Assembly (NCBI RefSeq): GCF_024362695.1
Contig: NC_065408.1
Coordinates: 13,950,001-14,014,000, forward strand
Direction of reading: 5' to 3'
Source: Pectinophora gossypiella
Taxonomy: Eukaryota > Arthropoda > Insecta > Lepidoptera > Gelechiidae
DNA: 64,000 nt
The position numbers and the translations under genes were made by a program. The notes below the pieces were generated by a model. The model worked only from the letters and a program-made list of their open reading frames with translations, was not told where the DNA came from and ran no database searches. Positions 50,598 to 55,700 of the stretch are shown in pieces. Each line of letters begins with the position of its first letter. Within the stretch, counting starts at the first letter, position 1.

Positions 50598-50630
<33 letters not shown>

Positions 50631-50649
50631 TACACACACACACACACAC

Positions 50650-50681
<32 letters not shown>

Positions 50682-51311
50682 ACATACACACACACACACA
50701 TACACACACACGCACACACTTTGTTTCAATATAACCTTACTTTTTTTGATTTTTGTAATTGTTACAGTTAGATTATAATATTACTGTTTCCACAAATATG
50801 TACGACGGAACCCTGCCTTCCAAGTCACAAGTTTTCCACTTAGTTTGGAAGTCAGTGGACTATGCTTTGTACCATGTTCCAGTTAAAAATAAGCTCAATG
50901 TACTAAACATTGTTACTGTAACTGTTGACATTAAACTATTTTTTTTTTCTTAAATTTTATGGAGGATTTTTTCTTACTAGAAAATGTCATCCTCATATTG
51001 ATACAAAATTAACATAAATAACAATTAATTTGGTAGCCTCCTATCCAATCCCTTTTTAACAATTTTAACTAAATCTCGTGCTTTCTCGCTCAGCGGAGAA
51101 GAGAGGAGGCTATTACATATTCCAATCTCGTAAAGGATTTATTTATTTATTGTAAAGTAAATGTGTTTGTCAACAGATGGGTATAGCCCTGTTCACGGTA
51201 TCACACCGCAAGTCTCTATGGAAGCACCACGACCACTACCTGCAGATGGACGGCCGAGGAGGATACGTCTTCGGAGAGATCGACTCCGAGACGCAAGAAT
51301 TCGGATCGTGA
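20433..51311 (+). CDS. ABCD3: Peroxisomal ABC half-transporter ABCD3/PMP70
   Basis: Fifteen coding exons join in frame to a 668-residue protein (human ABCD3 has 659). Exons: 20433-20539, 21189-21443, 25063-25132, 27864-27961, 39388-39568, 40378-40447, 41095-41189, 41890-42007, 43244-43341, 44876-45062, 45318-45456, 47013-47187, 47700-47873, 49109-49213, 51177-51311. All introns start GT and end AG, and phases match throughout. The N-terminal half is a six-helix membrane domain including the EAA-like motif NSEEIAFYQGN (about 284-294). The C-terminal half is the nucleotide-binding domain: Walker A GPNGCGKS (482-489), Q-loop region VPQRPYMTLGTL, signature LSGGEKQR (580-587), Walker B FAILDE (D604, E605), H-loop H634. 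Known ABCD3 dimers import branched and long-chain acyl-CoA and bile-acid precursors into peroxisomes. All catalytic residues are present, so it should be functional despite heavy transposon load in the introns. Confidence 0.95.
21189..21443 (+). CDS. ABCD3: ABCD3 exon 2
   Basis: Between gcag and gtaag. Encodes a basic loop, then LLWKIMFPGLWSKES and the first membrane helix through SRSMCDLWLIQHSTLIEG, closely matching PMP70. Confidence 0.93.
22190..22350 (-). repeat. Retroelement 3' fragment, copy 1
   Basis: About 150 bases nearly identical to 51540-51690 (gggcgataggctgatccctt ... gcgtgagtttatgtatgta) and a diverged copy at 49580-49700. Open frames here are shared between copies and are not host genes. 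Confidence 0.65.
22910..23104. mobile_element. MITE carrying a tRNA-like core
   Basis: Inverted ends of about 38 bases (caaagagaaaatttaatcg at left, inverted at right to 23104). Read on the minus strand, the centre (about 22955-23015) resembles a tRNA D-arm, gtgtaatggttaacacgc, with a degenerate B-box region. It lacks a valid acceptor stem, so it is not called a tRNA. Confidence 0.6.
23690..23812 (+). mobile_element. MITE family M3, shortened copy
   Basis: Shares catgattctgagttaatatc, aagtggaatttt and a gtgtcactaacac end with the full copy at 32082-32349. Confidence 0.65.
23975..24250 (+). repeat. Dispersed repeat, copy 2
   Basis: Matches 11960-12180 closely, then continues with actgcagcttctc... 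as in the retroelement 3' ends at 32572 and 44641, suggesting a common non-LTR source. Confidence 0.6.
24598..24874 (-). mobile_element. SINE family S1, 5'-truncated
   Basis: Reverse copy; the 3' part and central domain are intact, but the tRNA-like head stops after the B box at 24874. Confidence 0.85.
25063..25132 (+). CDS. ABCD3: ABCD3 exon 3
   Basis: Short 70-base exon encoding GSIITMNLSEFKRLLLKFF with AMPM at the end, matching PMP70; acceptor ttccag, donor gtgag. Confidence 0.9.
25189..25463 (+). mobile_element. SINE family S2 (tRNA/5S head), duplicated copy A
   Basis: Head with tRNA-type A box (gtggcgcagcggtaaacgcg) followed by 5S rRNA-like boxes gaagttaagcgac (25238-25250) and ggatgggtgacc (25271-25282), central domain cttcggaaggcacgttaagc, and 3' part to cagtggggacg. 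It stops abruptly at 25463 and lacks the usual ttaatgggctgatgatg tail. It shares private variants with 26067-26341. Confidence 0.85.
25464..25952 (+). repeat. Inverted duplication, segment B
   Basis: 489 bases that recur inverted at 26353-26840; the only length difference I see is 13 versus 12 in an A/T run. It contains a ggccccggg/gggcccc-rich transposon piece flanked by accggatc motifs and an S3-like SINE piece near its right end. Confidence 0.85.
26044..26341 (-). mobile_element. SINE family S2, copy A' (complete tail)
   Basis: Exact inverted copy of 25189-25463 (275 bases, 26067-26341) plus the normal SINE tail atcatcatcaccagcccatt. This is therefore likely the parental copy. Confidence 0.85.
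26353..26840 (-). repeat. Inverted duplication, segment B'
   Basis: Reverse complement of 25464-25952. Together with A and A' the order is A-B-spacer-A'-B', not the B'-A' expected of a simple palindrome. The outer end (ccacatcgaag) continues into MITE-like caattcatctaaa only on this side. Confidence 0.85.
26841..27325. other. ABCD3 intron 3, mixed repeat debris
   Basis: Includes a tRNA-like B box (ggtcgcaggttcgaac near 26992) and aggtaagcggaccctgtg-type retroelement remnants; no gene. Confidence 0.45.
27336..27637 (+). mobile_element. SINE family S2 with target-site duplication
   Basis: Complete element from gaggagctcggtggcgcagc to a (gat)n tail. It is flanked by a 10-base duplication actctaaatt at 27326-27335 and 27638-27647, showing insertion by target-primed reverse transcription. 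Confidence 0.9.
27864..27961 (+). CDS. ABCD3: ABCD3 exon 4
   Basis: Encodes ISLVNNVLKWSIGETKLRIR...LHLYQQYL, matching the PMP70 segment ISLVNN...LKL; acceptor ctttcag, donor gtaag. Confidence 0.92.
28074..28207 (+). mobile_element. MITE family M1, copy 3
   Basis: Termini tacggtcacgagc and tgctcatgactgta; interior as in the copies at 3621 and 7872. Confidence 0.75.
28274..28340. repeat. Short direct repeats rich in gacgtcgta
   Basis: The motif cgacgcgacgtcgtatcgt occurs twice about 41 bases apart, with a related cgacgccgcatcg between. The block is GC-rich within AT-rich intron. Probably part of a MITE with the M1 copy inserted beside it; origin unclear. Confidence 0.6.
28368..28781. mobile_element. 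Non-autonomous hAT element with 8-bp TSD
   Basis: Terminal inverted repeats cagtggttcctaacc and ggttaggaaccactg bound a 414-base non-coding interior. A perfect 8-base duplication ccttagta flanks it (28360-28367 and 28782-28789), as expected of hAT transposons. Confidence 0.92.
28790..29720. other. ABCD3 intron 4 segment
   Basis: Contains a ggccacatcgaag-family MITE (29083-29194) and a short S3 SINE piece near 29245-29282. No gene seen. Confidence 0.5.
29731..30020 (+). mobile_element. SINE family S2 with target-site duplication
   Basis: Flanked by tagaactgca at 29721-29730 and 30021-30030. In this copy the 5S-like part is partly deleted (the box before gggtgacc is shortened). Confidence 0.9.
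30290..31130. other. ABCD3 intron 4 segment with microsatellite
   Basis: The tagtcaaatcagttactttt stretch (30300) recurs near 39230. A (gt)n-(ga)n microsatellite lies at 30701-30800. No gene. Confidence 0.5.
30701..30800. repeat. (GT)n/(GA)n microsatellite
   Basis: Imperfect gt run followed by a ga run of about 16 bases. Confidence 0.85.
31133..31380 (-). repeat. Non-LTR 3'-end fragment
   Basis: Opens tacaatacaatacaaatacac and ttgcaccaaaataaaaaa, the inverse of an aataaagtg(tattg)n retroelement tail, like 45521-45700. The following gagaacgctacaccgataag recurs at 22030 and 53530. Confidence 0.55.
31474..31600 (+). mobile_element. SINE family S1, 3'-truncated
   Basis: Intact tRNA-like head (cctccgtggtccagtggttg, B box ggttcgaattcc) truncated after attacaggct. 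Confidence 0.8.
32082..32349. mobile_element. MITE family M3, full copy
   Basis: Terminal inverted repeats acagggtgttagt...catcgtaacgaa of about 27 bases with one mismatch. Inside, further inverted pairs (catgattctgagtt / aactcagaatcatg) make most of the element self-complementary. Related copies at 23690 and 45105. Confidence 0.85.
32350..33230. other. ABCD3 intron 4 segment
   Basis: Apart from the retroelement tail at 32572-32768, no gene or clear repeat is seen. Confidence 0.45.
32572..32768 (-). repeat. Non-LTR 3' end with (AAATTC)n tail
   Basis: Starts with attcaaattcaaaaatatct and matches 44641-44836 over about 195 bases including ctgcagcttctcacaacctg. The repeated 5' truncation and simple tail mark a non-LTR element, in reverse orientation. 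Confidence 0.75.
33235..33560 (-). repeat. RTE-like 3' fragments with (CT)n
   Basis: catacataaactcccgcgta and accggggtaagcagag match the RTE-like 3' ends at 36050 and 46556; a (ct)n run lies at 33280-33306. A second overlapping piece follows at about 33465-33600. Confidence 0.65.
33600..34450. other. ABCD3 intron 4 segment, no gene
   Basis: AT-rich; small open frames on both strands are not supported. Confidence 0.45.
34453..34745 (+). mobile_element. SINE family S1, near full length
   Basis: Begins inside the tRNA-like head (ggcgttgggctcacgatcc), B box ggttcgattcc, central domain with cttcgggaggcacg, 3' end at 34745 followed by a (ga)n run (34747-34764). Confidence 0.85.
34960..35257 (+). 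mobile_element. Non-LTR 3' end nested in M2
   Basis: Ends gcaataaagtatatttgat(ttgat)n and is flanked by ataattat at 34952-34959 and 35258-35265. The agcaataaggccgcc motif recurs at 13420 and 47229, so it is a family 3' end. Confidence 0.75.
35344..35631 (+). mobile_element. SINE family S2 nested in M2
   Basis: Complete S2 element with an 11-base duplication atgtatagaat at 35333-35343 and 35632-35642. Confidence 0.92.
35782..35960 (-). mobile_element. RTE-type retrotransposon, 5'-truncated, nested in M2
   Basis: On the minus strand it reads RRSVGRPATRWTDDLAKVVG...WMRAAQDR, the C terminus typical of RTE-clade endonuclease-reverse transcriptases, then a short 3' end and (gat)n tail. A 15-base duplication tgaaattagaaggtt lies at 35767-35781 and 35961-35975. 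Confidence 0.88.
36044..36425 (-). pseudogene. Retrotransposon RT C-terminal fragment, copy 1
   Basis: Minus-strand frame (36074-36406) reads GMLGWFGHVERMKDNRIAKA, then AGRGRPRRTYDDQI, the C-terminal tail of many insect non-LTR reverse transcriptases. 5'-truncated; a second copy lies at 46554-46962. Confidence 0.82.
36426..37015. other. ABCD3 intron 4 segment, no gene
   Basis: AT-rich, nothing recognised. Confidence 0.45.
37018..37212 (+). mobile_element. SINE S3 fragment, interrupted
   Basis: ccaccaatccgctgtggaac...ggagtatgctccatacgcc, then 70 unrelated bases, then ttgattgaggggaggcc to gggacatatataggc. The middle may be a small insertion. Confidence 0.65.
37488..37815 (-). mobile_element. 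SINE family S3, full length
   Basis: Reverse element: tail and agcctatatacgtcccactg at left, central domain (ggcttaacgtgccctccgaa), and a tRNA-like head at right (gggaatcgaacccggacctc to accactagaccacggaggct). Defines the family used for the other S3 calls. Confidence 0.85.
37854..38081 (+). mobile_element. SINE family S1, head-truncated
   Basis: Begins after the B box (gatccctagtttgattagga), keeps the central domain and 3' end. Confidence 0.82.
38317..38632. mobile_element. MITE with ~85-bp inverted ends
   Basis: Left end ggccccgattcctgcagaca through ccgaaaaggaaagggacgg is repeated inverted at the right end (ccgtccctttccttttcggc). A half-element recurs at 53270-53350, joined to an S3 fragment. 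Confidence 0.8.
38736..39032 (+). mobile_element. SINE family S2 with target-site duplication
   Basis: Flanked by agtaaatacttg at 38724-38735 and 39033-39044 (12 bases). It lies 350 bases upstream of ABCD3 exon 5. Confidence 0.9.
39388..39568 (+). CDS. ABCD3: ABCD3 exon 5
   Basis: Encodes FTYYQVTNLDNRISNADQLL and SNISKPLLDIGIYLYRL, hallmark ABCD membrane-domain sequence. The preceding intron is 11.4 kb. Open reading continues past the donor gtgag at 39569 but only into a degraded retroelement. Confidence 0.95.
39590..39985 (-). pseudogene. Degraded non-LTR reverse transcriptase remnant
   Basis: Minus-strand translation in shifting frames gives TITNTELWRLTGRNTAAADI and, further on, a pattern like VWAWKTQMG, resembling the C terminus of CR1/RTE-type RTs, with stops and frameshifts. 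Lies in ABCD3 intron 5. Confidence 0.6.
40008..40092 (-). mobile_element. SINE S1 3' fragment
   Basis: tcttctatcgtgtgggttgt to gagccgccaaaggcc. Confidence 0.75.
40125..40340 (-). mobile_element. SINE S3, head-truncated
   Basis: agcctatatatgcccactgc ... accaacagcttaacgtgccc; stops before the tRNA-like head, 38 bases upstream of ABCD3 exon 6. Confidence 0.75.
40378..40447 (+). CDS. ABCD3: ABCD3 exon 6
   Basis: 70 bases encoding TPGIMMAYLLLSGMFLTYLR; a membrane helix. Acceptor tttccag, donor gttag. Confidence 0.92.
40521..40603. repeat. Two adjacent perfect hairpins
   Basis: Hairpin 1: aaaaacagttatgc (40521-40534), loop ttga, exact inverse 40539-40552. Hairpin 2: caatggcggcttgtcatagg+at (40558-40579), loop tg, exact inverse 40582-40603 (22 base pairs). 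Half of hairpin 2 and its right flank recur at about 51950-51990. Confidence 0.88.
40715..41000 (-). pseudogene. Non-LTR C-terminal zinc-knuckle fragment
   Basis: Minus-strand frame 40729-40968 contains SPYCECGHPDQTISHIVNEC, the Cys-Cys-His-Cys tail common in insect non-LTR retrotransposon ORF2 proteins. 5'-truncated, in ABCD3 intron 6. Confidence 0.72.
41095..41189 (+). CDS. ABCD3: ABCD3 exon 7
   Basis: Encodes EGEFRYVNSRLITNSEEIAF, the EAA-like coupling motif of ABCD transporters. Acceptor ttttttag, donor gtaag. Confidence 0.95.
41367..41560. mobile_element. MITE M2, truncated copy 4
   Basis: gagggacctgaaaaacaata, catggataacagac, gatccaaatatcaagcaaca: one end only. Confidence 0.7.
41890..42007 (+). 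CDS. ABCD3: ABCD3 exon 8
   Basis: Encodes GNHREQLTLLASFYKLTRHL then FRVGMGFIDNIVAK; acceptor ttgcag, donor gtaag. Confidence 0.93.
42170..42540 (+). pseudogene. Non-LTR ORF2 C-terminal remnant
   Basis: With one frameshift the plus strand reads NKIPDNILNLSENKFKTHVK then LTLCKKLPK and a stop, resembling the C-terminal end of lepidopteran retrotransposon proteins. In ABCD3 intron 8. Confidence 0.5.
42541..43243. other. ABCD3 intron 8, repeat debris
   Basis: gatgagacgttcgttattta and aaagttttgaatttgaattg occur twice (42097 and 42589), an internal duplication of a non-LTR tail. Then cagtgacccgccccggcttc, a common insect repeat motif. No gene. Confidence 0.5.
43244..43341 (+). CDS. ABCD3: ABCD3 exon 9
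   Basis: Encodes YIAITVGFYAVSRPFFAANH and a polar loop ending NDRFK; acceptor catcag, donor gtaat. Confidence 0.9.
43495..43685. repeat. (AC)-rich interrupted microsatellite
   Basis: Runs of ac and acgc in ABCD3 intron 9. Confidence 0.7.
43690..44250. other. ABCD3 intron 9 segment
   Basis: gtcaaaaaatgctcgtggcg (44091) is repeated inverted at about 44150-44170 (cgccactcgcattttttgac), giving a hairpin-like MITE of about 200 bases (44035-44225). No gene. Confidence 0.5.
44366..44545. mobile_element. PIF/Harbinger-like MITE with TTA duplication
   Basis: Inverted ends ggctgcgtttccac and gtggaaacccggcc, with long inner complementarity (gaccaatcac / gtgattggtc). Flanked by tta at 44363-44365 and 44546-44548; comparison with intact S1 copies confirms the insertion point. 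TTA duplication is typical of this superfamily. Confidence 0.85.
44641..44836 (-). mobile_element. Non-LTR 3' end inserted in S1
   Basis: Same 195-base sequence and (aaattc)n tail as 32572-32768, inserted between aaccaa and caaactaggg of the SINE. Confidence 0.78.
44876..45062 (+). CDS. ABCD3: ABCD3 exon 10
   Basis: GC-rich exon encoding HYYTYGRMLVKMAEGIGRLV through NLKND. Acceptor ccccccag lies only about 15 bases after transposon-derived sequence. Confidence 0.93.
45105..45296 (+). mobile_element. MITE family M3, copy in ABCD3 intron 10
   Basis: Inverted internal blocks (tcctgtcggaaaattc / gcgacggaaaattcgac) and right end gttttcgttacgatg as in 32082-32349; the left terminus is lost. It occupies most of the 255-base intron 10. 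Confidence 0.78.
45318..45456 (+). CDS. ABCD3: ABCD3 exon 11
   Basis: Encodes the start of the nucleotide-binding domain: GAGRIIYQDKIIRFDKVPLV and TPNGDILIPDLTFEV. Acceptor ccccag, donor gttag. Confidence 0.93.
45521..45700 (-). repeat. Non-LTR 3'-end fragment
   Basis: tacaatacaatacaaataca, ttacaccaaaataaaaaata, then ggcggccttatcgcttaaag: inverse of the family 3' end seen at 47215. Confidence 0.65.
45828..46003 (+). mobile_element. SINE S1, head-truncated
   Basis: Starts at gaccaccacattgtccgaaa, keeps the central domain and most of the 3' part. Confidence 0.82.
46010..46440 (+). pseudogene. CR1-type reverse transcriptase C-terminal fragment
   Basis: Plus-strand frame reads KIALFKAYCQTFYTSSLWAN, TQKAYNSLRVQYNNAFRALF and LPRYCSASGMFADASVDDFY, the conserved C-terminal segment of CR1-group (Daphne-like) non-LTR RTs in insects. 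About 130 codons remain open, so it may be fairly young; 5'-truncated, in ABCD3 intron 11. Confidence 0.85.
46554..46962 (-). pseudogene. Retrotransposon RT C-terminal fragment, copy 2
   Basis: Same family as 36044-36425 and nearly identical in the shared part, extended by SLRSICGVKLSDRVRNSMIR. It ends about 50 bases before the acceptor of ABCD3 exon 12. The open frame runs on across exon 12 in antisense only by chance. Confidence 0.85.
47013..47187 (+). CDS. ABCD3: ABCD3 exon 12 (Walker A)
   Basis: Encodes AGINVLVCGPNGCGKSSMFR, the Walker A loop, to the Q-loop region VPQRPYMTLGTLRDQ. An RTE-type fragment ends about 50 bases upstream of the acceptor. Confidence 0.95.
47215..47325 (+). repeat. 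Non-LTR 3' end
   Basis: tgtttagcaataaggccgcc ... gtgcaataaagtattattga(ttga)n. Confidence 0.7.
47700..47873 (+). CDS. ABCD3: ABCD3 exon 13 (ABC signature)
   Basis: Encodes VIYPQTREEM through REGGWDAVEDWMDVLSGGEK, including the ABC signature LSGGEKQR. Confidence 0.95.
48029..48680. mobile_element. MITE with ccctttccacc ends, split by a SINE
   Basis: Left end gaccctttccaccaatact and right end ctctggtggaaaggctaccc are inverted; the arms are rich in gctatg/agcacagc repeats. An S2 SINE occupies the middle. Boundaries are approximate. Confidence 0.6.
48234..48487 (+). mobile_element. SINE family S2, 3'-shortened
   Basis: gaggagctcgttggcgcagc to gatctccctatc, then a (gat)n tail; the usual catccatagggaaggc segment is missing. 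Confidence 0.85.
48738..48888 (+). mobile_element. SINE S1, 5' half
   Basis: Diverged tRNA-like head (cttccatggtccagtgactg) through gatccgtgcatgga. Confidence 0.78.
48890..49080 (-). mobile_element. SINE S1, 5' half, inverted
   Basis: Head-to-head-facing partner of the previous element: central domain (ggcttaacgtgccttccgaa) at left, tRNA-like head at right. Together they form a 340-base inverted pair immediately before ABCD3 exon 14. Confidence 0.82.
49109..49213 (+). CDS. ABCD3: ABCD3 exon 14 (Walker B)
   Basis: Encodes MARLFYHEPQFAILDECTSA, with Walker B and the catalytic Glu605. A reverse S1 SINE ends 28 bases before it. Confidence 0.95.
49214..50014. other. ABCD3 intron 14, first part
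   Basis: 49234-49437 has an open frame reading PRAKLFLSDISARLIEATGD and LAVQRGNVASVLDALP, which resembles the C terminus of a non-LTR RT; probably a fragment. A degraded retroelement 3' end lies at 49540-49700. No host gene. Confidence 0.5.
50015..50322 (-). mobile_element. SINE S1, head-truncated
   Basis: Reverse copy with 3' part, central domain and B-box region (ggttcgaacccgggacctcc); ends at 50322. Confidence 0.85.
50449..50720. repeat. Long (CA)n microsatellite
   Basis: About 270 bases of ca repeats with tac and cg interruptions, 457 bases upstream of ABCD3 exon 15. Cys/Val-rich open frames on the minus strand are artefacts of this repeat. Confidence 0.95.
51177..51311 (+). CDS. ABCD3: ABCD3 exon 15 (H-loop, stop)
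   Basis: Encodes MGIALFTVSHRKSLWKHHDH (H-loop His634) and the C terminus ending EFGS then TGA, as in human ABCD3. Confidence 0.95.
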   Translation: MGIALFTVSHRKSLWKHHDHYLQMDGRGGYVFGEIDSETQEFGS

Positions 51312-51382
51312 TGTAGTTAGCTGTACATATTACGAGTAGGCCATGACTTGAGCCAGGCGGTACTTTACGGGAATACATTTTA

Positions 51383-51388
51383 AATAAA
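51383..51388 (+). terminator. ABCD3 polyadenylation signal
   Basis: aataaa 72 bases after the stop codon; gives a very short 3' UTR. Confidence 0.75.
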
Positions 51389-51539
51389 CTTTGTTAATAT
51401 ACATTGATATATAAGTACCGTTCTTCTATGCTGTTCTGGGAGCAAATAAAAAACATAGAACACGTTCAGCTGCTTCTCTTCCCGGGCATGTCGTAAAAAC
51501 CGACAGTGGGATTGTGTCCTCTAACATGATGGACTAATG

Positions 51540-51690
51540 TTATGGGCGATAGGCTGATCCCTTATCACCATAAGGTTCATCATATCCATCTTTGGACTTC
51601 GTATCAACAGTGACTGCAAGTTGTCTTTGATTACTTGTGGCTCTGCCCGCCCCATTAGGGATTACGGGCGTGAGTTTATGTATGTATATA
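51540..51690 (-). repeat. Retroelement 3' fragment, copy 2
   Basis: Nearly identical to 22190-22350; lies just downstream of ABCD3. Confidence 0.65.
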
Positions 51691-51800
51691 AGTACCGTAG
51701 ATTCAACACGGAACACATAGGAAATGTTTAATGTGTAACATTTTTTGTAATCATTCATTTCTCATTAAAGTTATCCGTATTATGGTATAAGAAGACCTTA

Positions 51801-51935
51801 GGCTTAGCACCGTAAGCACGCGACTCTCTCTCGCCTCGACATACGTCACCTGTCACTCTCTCACAGTACTGCACAGAAAGAGACAGATGATCTCTGTCGC
51901 GGCGAGAAAGAGTCGCGTGCTTACGGTGCTAAGCC
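51801..51935. repeat. 35-bp inverted repeat (hairpin MITE)
   Basis: Arms 51801-51835 and 51901-51935 match inverted with one mismatch (ggcttagcaccgtaagcacg at the left), around a 65-base loop. Its flanks (ggtataag; caatcctataacaagccgcc) match those of the hairpins at 40521-40603, so both may be one family. Confidence 0.88.
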
Positions 51936-52379
51936 CGCAGGTATGCTCAATCCTATAACAAGCCGCCATTGCTGTGTTACCATTAAATTGGTACCTCCAA
52001 AATTCCAAGAACGTAAATTTTATTATTGAAAATTAAGTGAATTACTGACTAATGCACTTAATTAATATTATTTGTGACATATATAAAAATCATTAAAACT
52101 GTAAATCTTGACTAAAAGTTCAAAATTTCCTTGCAAAGTAAATATAAAAACATTGGTTGTGGGTAATTTATTTATTACGAAATGGCAATACAGGGCGGGA
52201 TGACGTCAGCTGGGCTAACCTTGAAATGTTAGCTATTAGTTTTGAGCATACCTGGTTTTCTTTCTTATACTGGAGACGTTACTGGAGTGTAAACTTGGAA
52301 AATTCTTTCCATTTCTTTTTAGTTATTGAAAAAACACAAGCGCTCATAAAGTGGGACGAAAAGTTAGAGCAGAAATAGA

Positions 52380-53265
52380 GTTGGATGCTCTGACATTCCT
52401 TAGTACGCGATTAGACGACGAACTGGCAACATGTGGATTTGTATAACCCGACCGCGTTACGAATCACCACTCGCTATAGATACTAAGACGACGAGCGTAC
52501 CTACGTATTTTTTGACGACTTTATTGAATCTATATACTGCTGCGAATGAACGTACAGCTAAGTGAGCATCAAGTTTTCGTCGTATTTTTGTATGACGTGC
52601 TTTATCTACGGTACTTATACATCAATGTATTAACATATATACTATATTTAATAGTATATTTCACTTTTACCGCGAAACAACTTGTGCAGTCGATCGCAAT
52701 AACATAGAAACGCGCCAAAATTAAAAATATAATACGGACAAGGAGTTTGCATAATTCCGAAAATGTAACAGTGCATACATGTTATCGCGGCCGATAATAC
52801 TACATTTGTATATTACATTATTTAATTTTAGTTATGTATATTGCTGTGGTCAAAAAGGCCAAATATCCTTGAACTCAATCTCCATTTTACCGGATTGAGT
52901 AGTGCGCATGTCACAAACATAATTTTACAAATATAACTTTATAAGTGCGCAGACGTCTTGTACTGACCCTATAGGGATTATGAACGCGGTGTACATACGG
53001 TTTATGGCATGTATTTGACAAGTGGTCCCTTTTTATTTACAAATAATAAAGTTCTTATCTAACAAATAGCAAACTGATCACCACCTATCGCTTTGGTCTA
53101 ACAGAAAGCTCGGTGAGGCGCGAGTACTTAGCTCATCACGCGATGGGTGTACTTTCTGACTAGCCAATTTTTTATATAATAGTCGGAAAAACAATCTTAT
53201 CTATATAATAATAAACTACTTAACTGACATTCACTTTAACGTCGTGAAAACAAAATGAATAAATT
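52380..53265. other. Intergenic DNA, no gene seen
   Basis: AT-rich with no supported frame. A repeat piece (gtctaacagaaagctcggtg, 53098) matches inverted sequence near 63580. Confidence 0.5.
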
Positions 53266-53269
53266 CACG

Positions 53270-53450
53270 GCCCCAATTACTGCAGACACCTCCTAATTTT
53301 ATTTTAAGTTATACCTGTCATTTTCTTATCCACCGAAAAGGAAAGGGACATAGCGTGCTGCAGTATGCTCCATACCCCCTCCGGCTGGCTGAGGGGAGGC
53401 CTGTGCTCAGCATTGGGACGTTTATAGGCAGTTTATGTTATGTAAAGAAT
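53270..53450 (+). mobile_element. Half MITE joined to SINE S3 fragment
   Basis: 53274-53351 equals one arm of the 38317-38632 MITE; 53352-53445 is an S3 3' end (gctccataccccctccggct ... gggacgtttataggc). Confidence 0.75.
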
Positions 53451-55680
53451 AGAACAGATTAAAAAGAATATGAACGTCGTGTCTTATAAGGATGTGAAAT
53501 AAATGGCCTTTAATAGACAAGAATAGAGAATGCTACACCGACAACAGCGTGGCTCTTAAATTGATGATGATGATGTTATGATAATTATGTACAGCAGTAG
53601 CCAAAATGTATCTTATATATTACAATTATGATTCTTCATTGAGACTTTGTTGATCAAATGATGTGATGTTTAAAACTATTTGTCTATGTAGAAAAATTGT
53701 GTAATATATGACATATTTCCCTTCGGACCTCGCATACTTAAATATTTATGTAACAACTACCTTACCAATAAAAAATAAGCGGTGATCGTTCGTATAAGTA
53801 CCTATATGACAGTTTTGCAGCTAAGTAGTTAATGCCATTCGCGAAAATCTACAATAAGATACGACAAAAAAAAATTACATCCAAGCAAAATTGAATCCAA
53901 TTATCAAACAATTCGATTGAACCTTGTCACTGCTTGACAATTTTTATTGGTAAGGTGGTATCAATCGACTAAAGACAGCTTTTTAAAACTATGTAAAGAC
54001 TACACAATATAAATTGTTCAACTATTCTTATAAATTATACATAATATAAAATATTAAAACCTCCTCAAATTAGTTCTTAAAACACATTCCTGGTAGAACG
54101 CATCTTGTAAATAATATAAAATGTTTGTTTACTTAATGTCTGTAAGAAATGCTGATTTTAATTTATTTATACACTTTTCTCTTATACAAACTTTACATTT
54201 AAACTAATTATCGACTAATAAAAAATAATACAAATAATAACAGTCACACAATTTATGAATTTTATTACAAATTACAAAAATGAATGTGATCTTAATATTT
54301 GTATATTTCTACATTATATTATATTTAAAATATATTCTAATTCTAAAGATTTATTATTATACAGATTTATTTATATACTACTTATGCAGATCATATTCAA
54401 AATATATTAGATAATAATAACAGAAAAAGTGGTTGGACCACTATTTTAATGTATAATTCTTTTAACTTTATGACGTGTTTCCTTCGTAGTGGTATAAGAT
54501 TTTAAGTGTCTAAAAAGCCAAATAGAACACTAAAAAGGAGTTATGAAAATATGACAATTAATAACATTCAGTAAATTAAATATTTGAGAATAATAATGAC
54601 AATGTTATTCATTCTATGTATGACCATGTACCTATTAGATTTTTATTAATATAATTCTACTTTATCGATTACTATCTCTCGATATAGGAAAGCGCTAGAA
54701 AAAATATTATAAAAAAGGGAGGTACTTTCACCAACAGGCAAGCCTCATACGTCCAGTTGATTTATGCAGTATCTAGGAGGCACTTTTTTTCATGACTATA
54801 CTATAGGTAGAATTTATTTTTTTATAAAATATTGAACTAATATATGGTTTAGATCACAATTGGCACGACATTAGGCGAGGTTTATTTTTATTTTATTATT
54901 TTACAATGCAATGTCAATAATAATTATTATAATAAAGTTACCAATAATGTCTTCAATAAATTCCAAATAAGATACTTACCTACATATTGTCATTTTTAGG
55001 TACAATTTCAAGACAACAATACGCATTATTATCATACTATATAACTTAAATAAATATGGAACTAATTGTAATAAAGGCTTAATCATTTGTGTTGGTAAAT
55101 GTATTTAAGTATGACTTTTGTACAGAGGTTGGTGTAAAACTATGAGAAAAGTTTGTTTACAAATTTTCACTGCATTGTGAAAATTGCGGTAGGTTTTAAC
55201 ACCATCCTGTAATTCCTGTATTGTCGTTAATGTAAAAATCGCTGTGATAGCAGTTAAGTTTTGTTGTTTTTATGAGAAGGAGGGGTGTTGGGAAATAAAG
55301 ATGGTTGAGGAGTTACTTGTGTTGTGTGTTTTTTCCTAATAAAATAAATACAAAAATAATATATTGTTTTGTCAGACAACAAAGTATGATCTTTCTATAC
55401 AACGTACTTAGAAAGGACTTCAACCATCGAGTTTGCTATCGATGATCTTTTGTTGTGGCACTGCCTACCCTGATAGTTTAGAAGCGTGGGTTATTTACAT
55501 CCAGATAATATTTCCCGTTCTAATGAGGGTATGAACATAATTTTAAAGATTCATGGAATTATTTAAATATTTCGTACTCATTCATCTACGTAAACAAAAC
55601 TATTTTAAGGAAGTAGCTCAGCGGACTTTCCCATATGCATCATACTTCGAATTTCCCGCATAAAGCCAAATGGGCGTCGT
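53451..55680. other. Intergenic DNA upstream of midnolin
   Basis: 2.2 kb of very AT-rich sequence with no open frame of note and no recognised repeat. A long 3' UTR or a non-coding transcript cannot be excluded. Confidence 0.5.
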
Positions 55681-55681
55681 G

Positions 55682-55700
55682 TGACGTCATTATGACGTAA
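55682..55700 (+). promoter_or_regulatory. Paired CRE sites upstream of midnolin
   Basis: tgacgtca (55682-55689) and tgacgtaa (55693-55700), three bases apart, about 440 bases before the midnolin start. These match CREB/ATF sites. Stimulus-induced expression is known for mammalian midnolin; a role here is inference. Confidence 0.5.

Noticed and set aside
50391..50729. Cys/Val-rich minus-strand proteins of 83-112 codons
   Set aside because: Direct translation of the (CA)n microsatellite in all frames.
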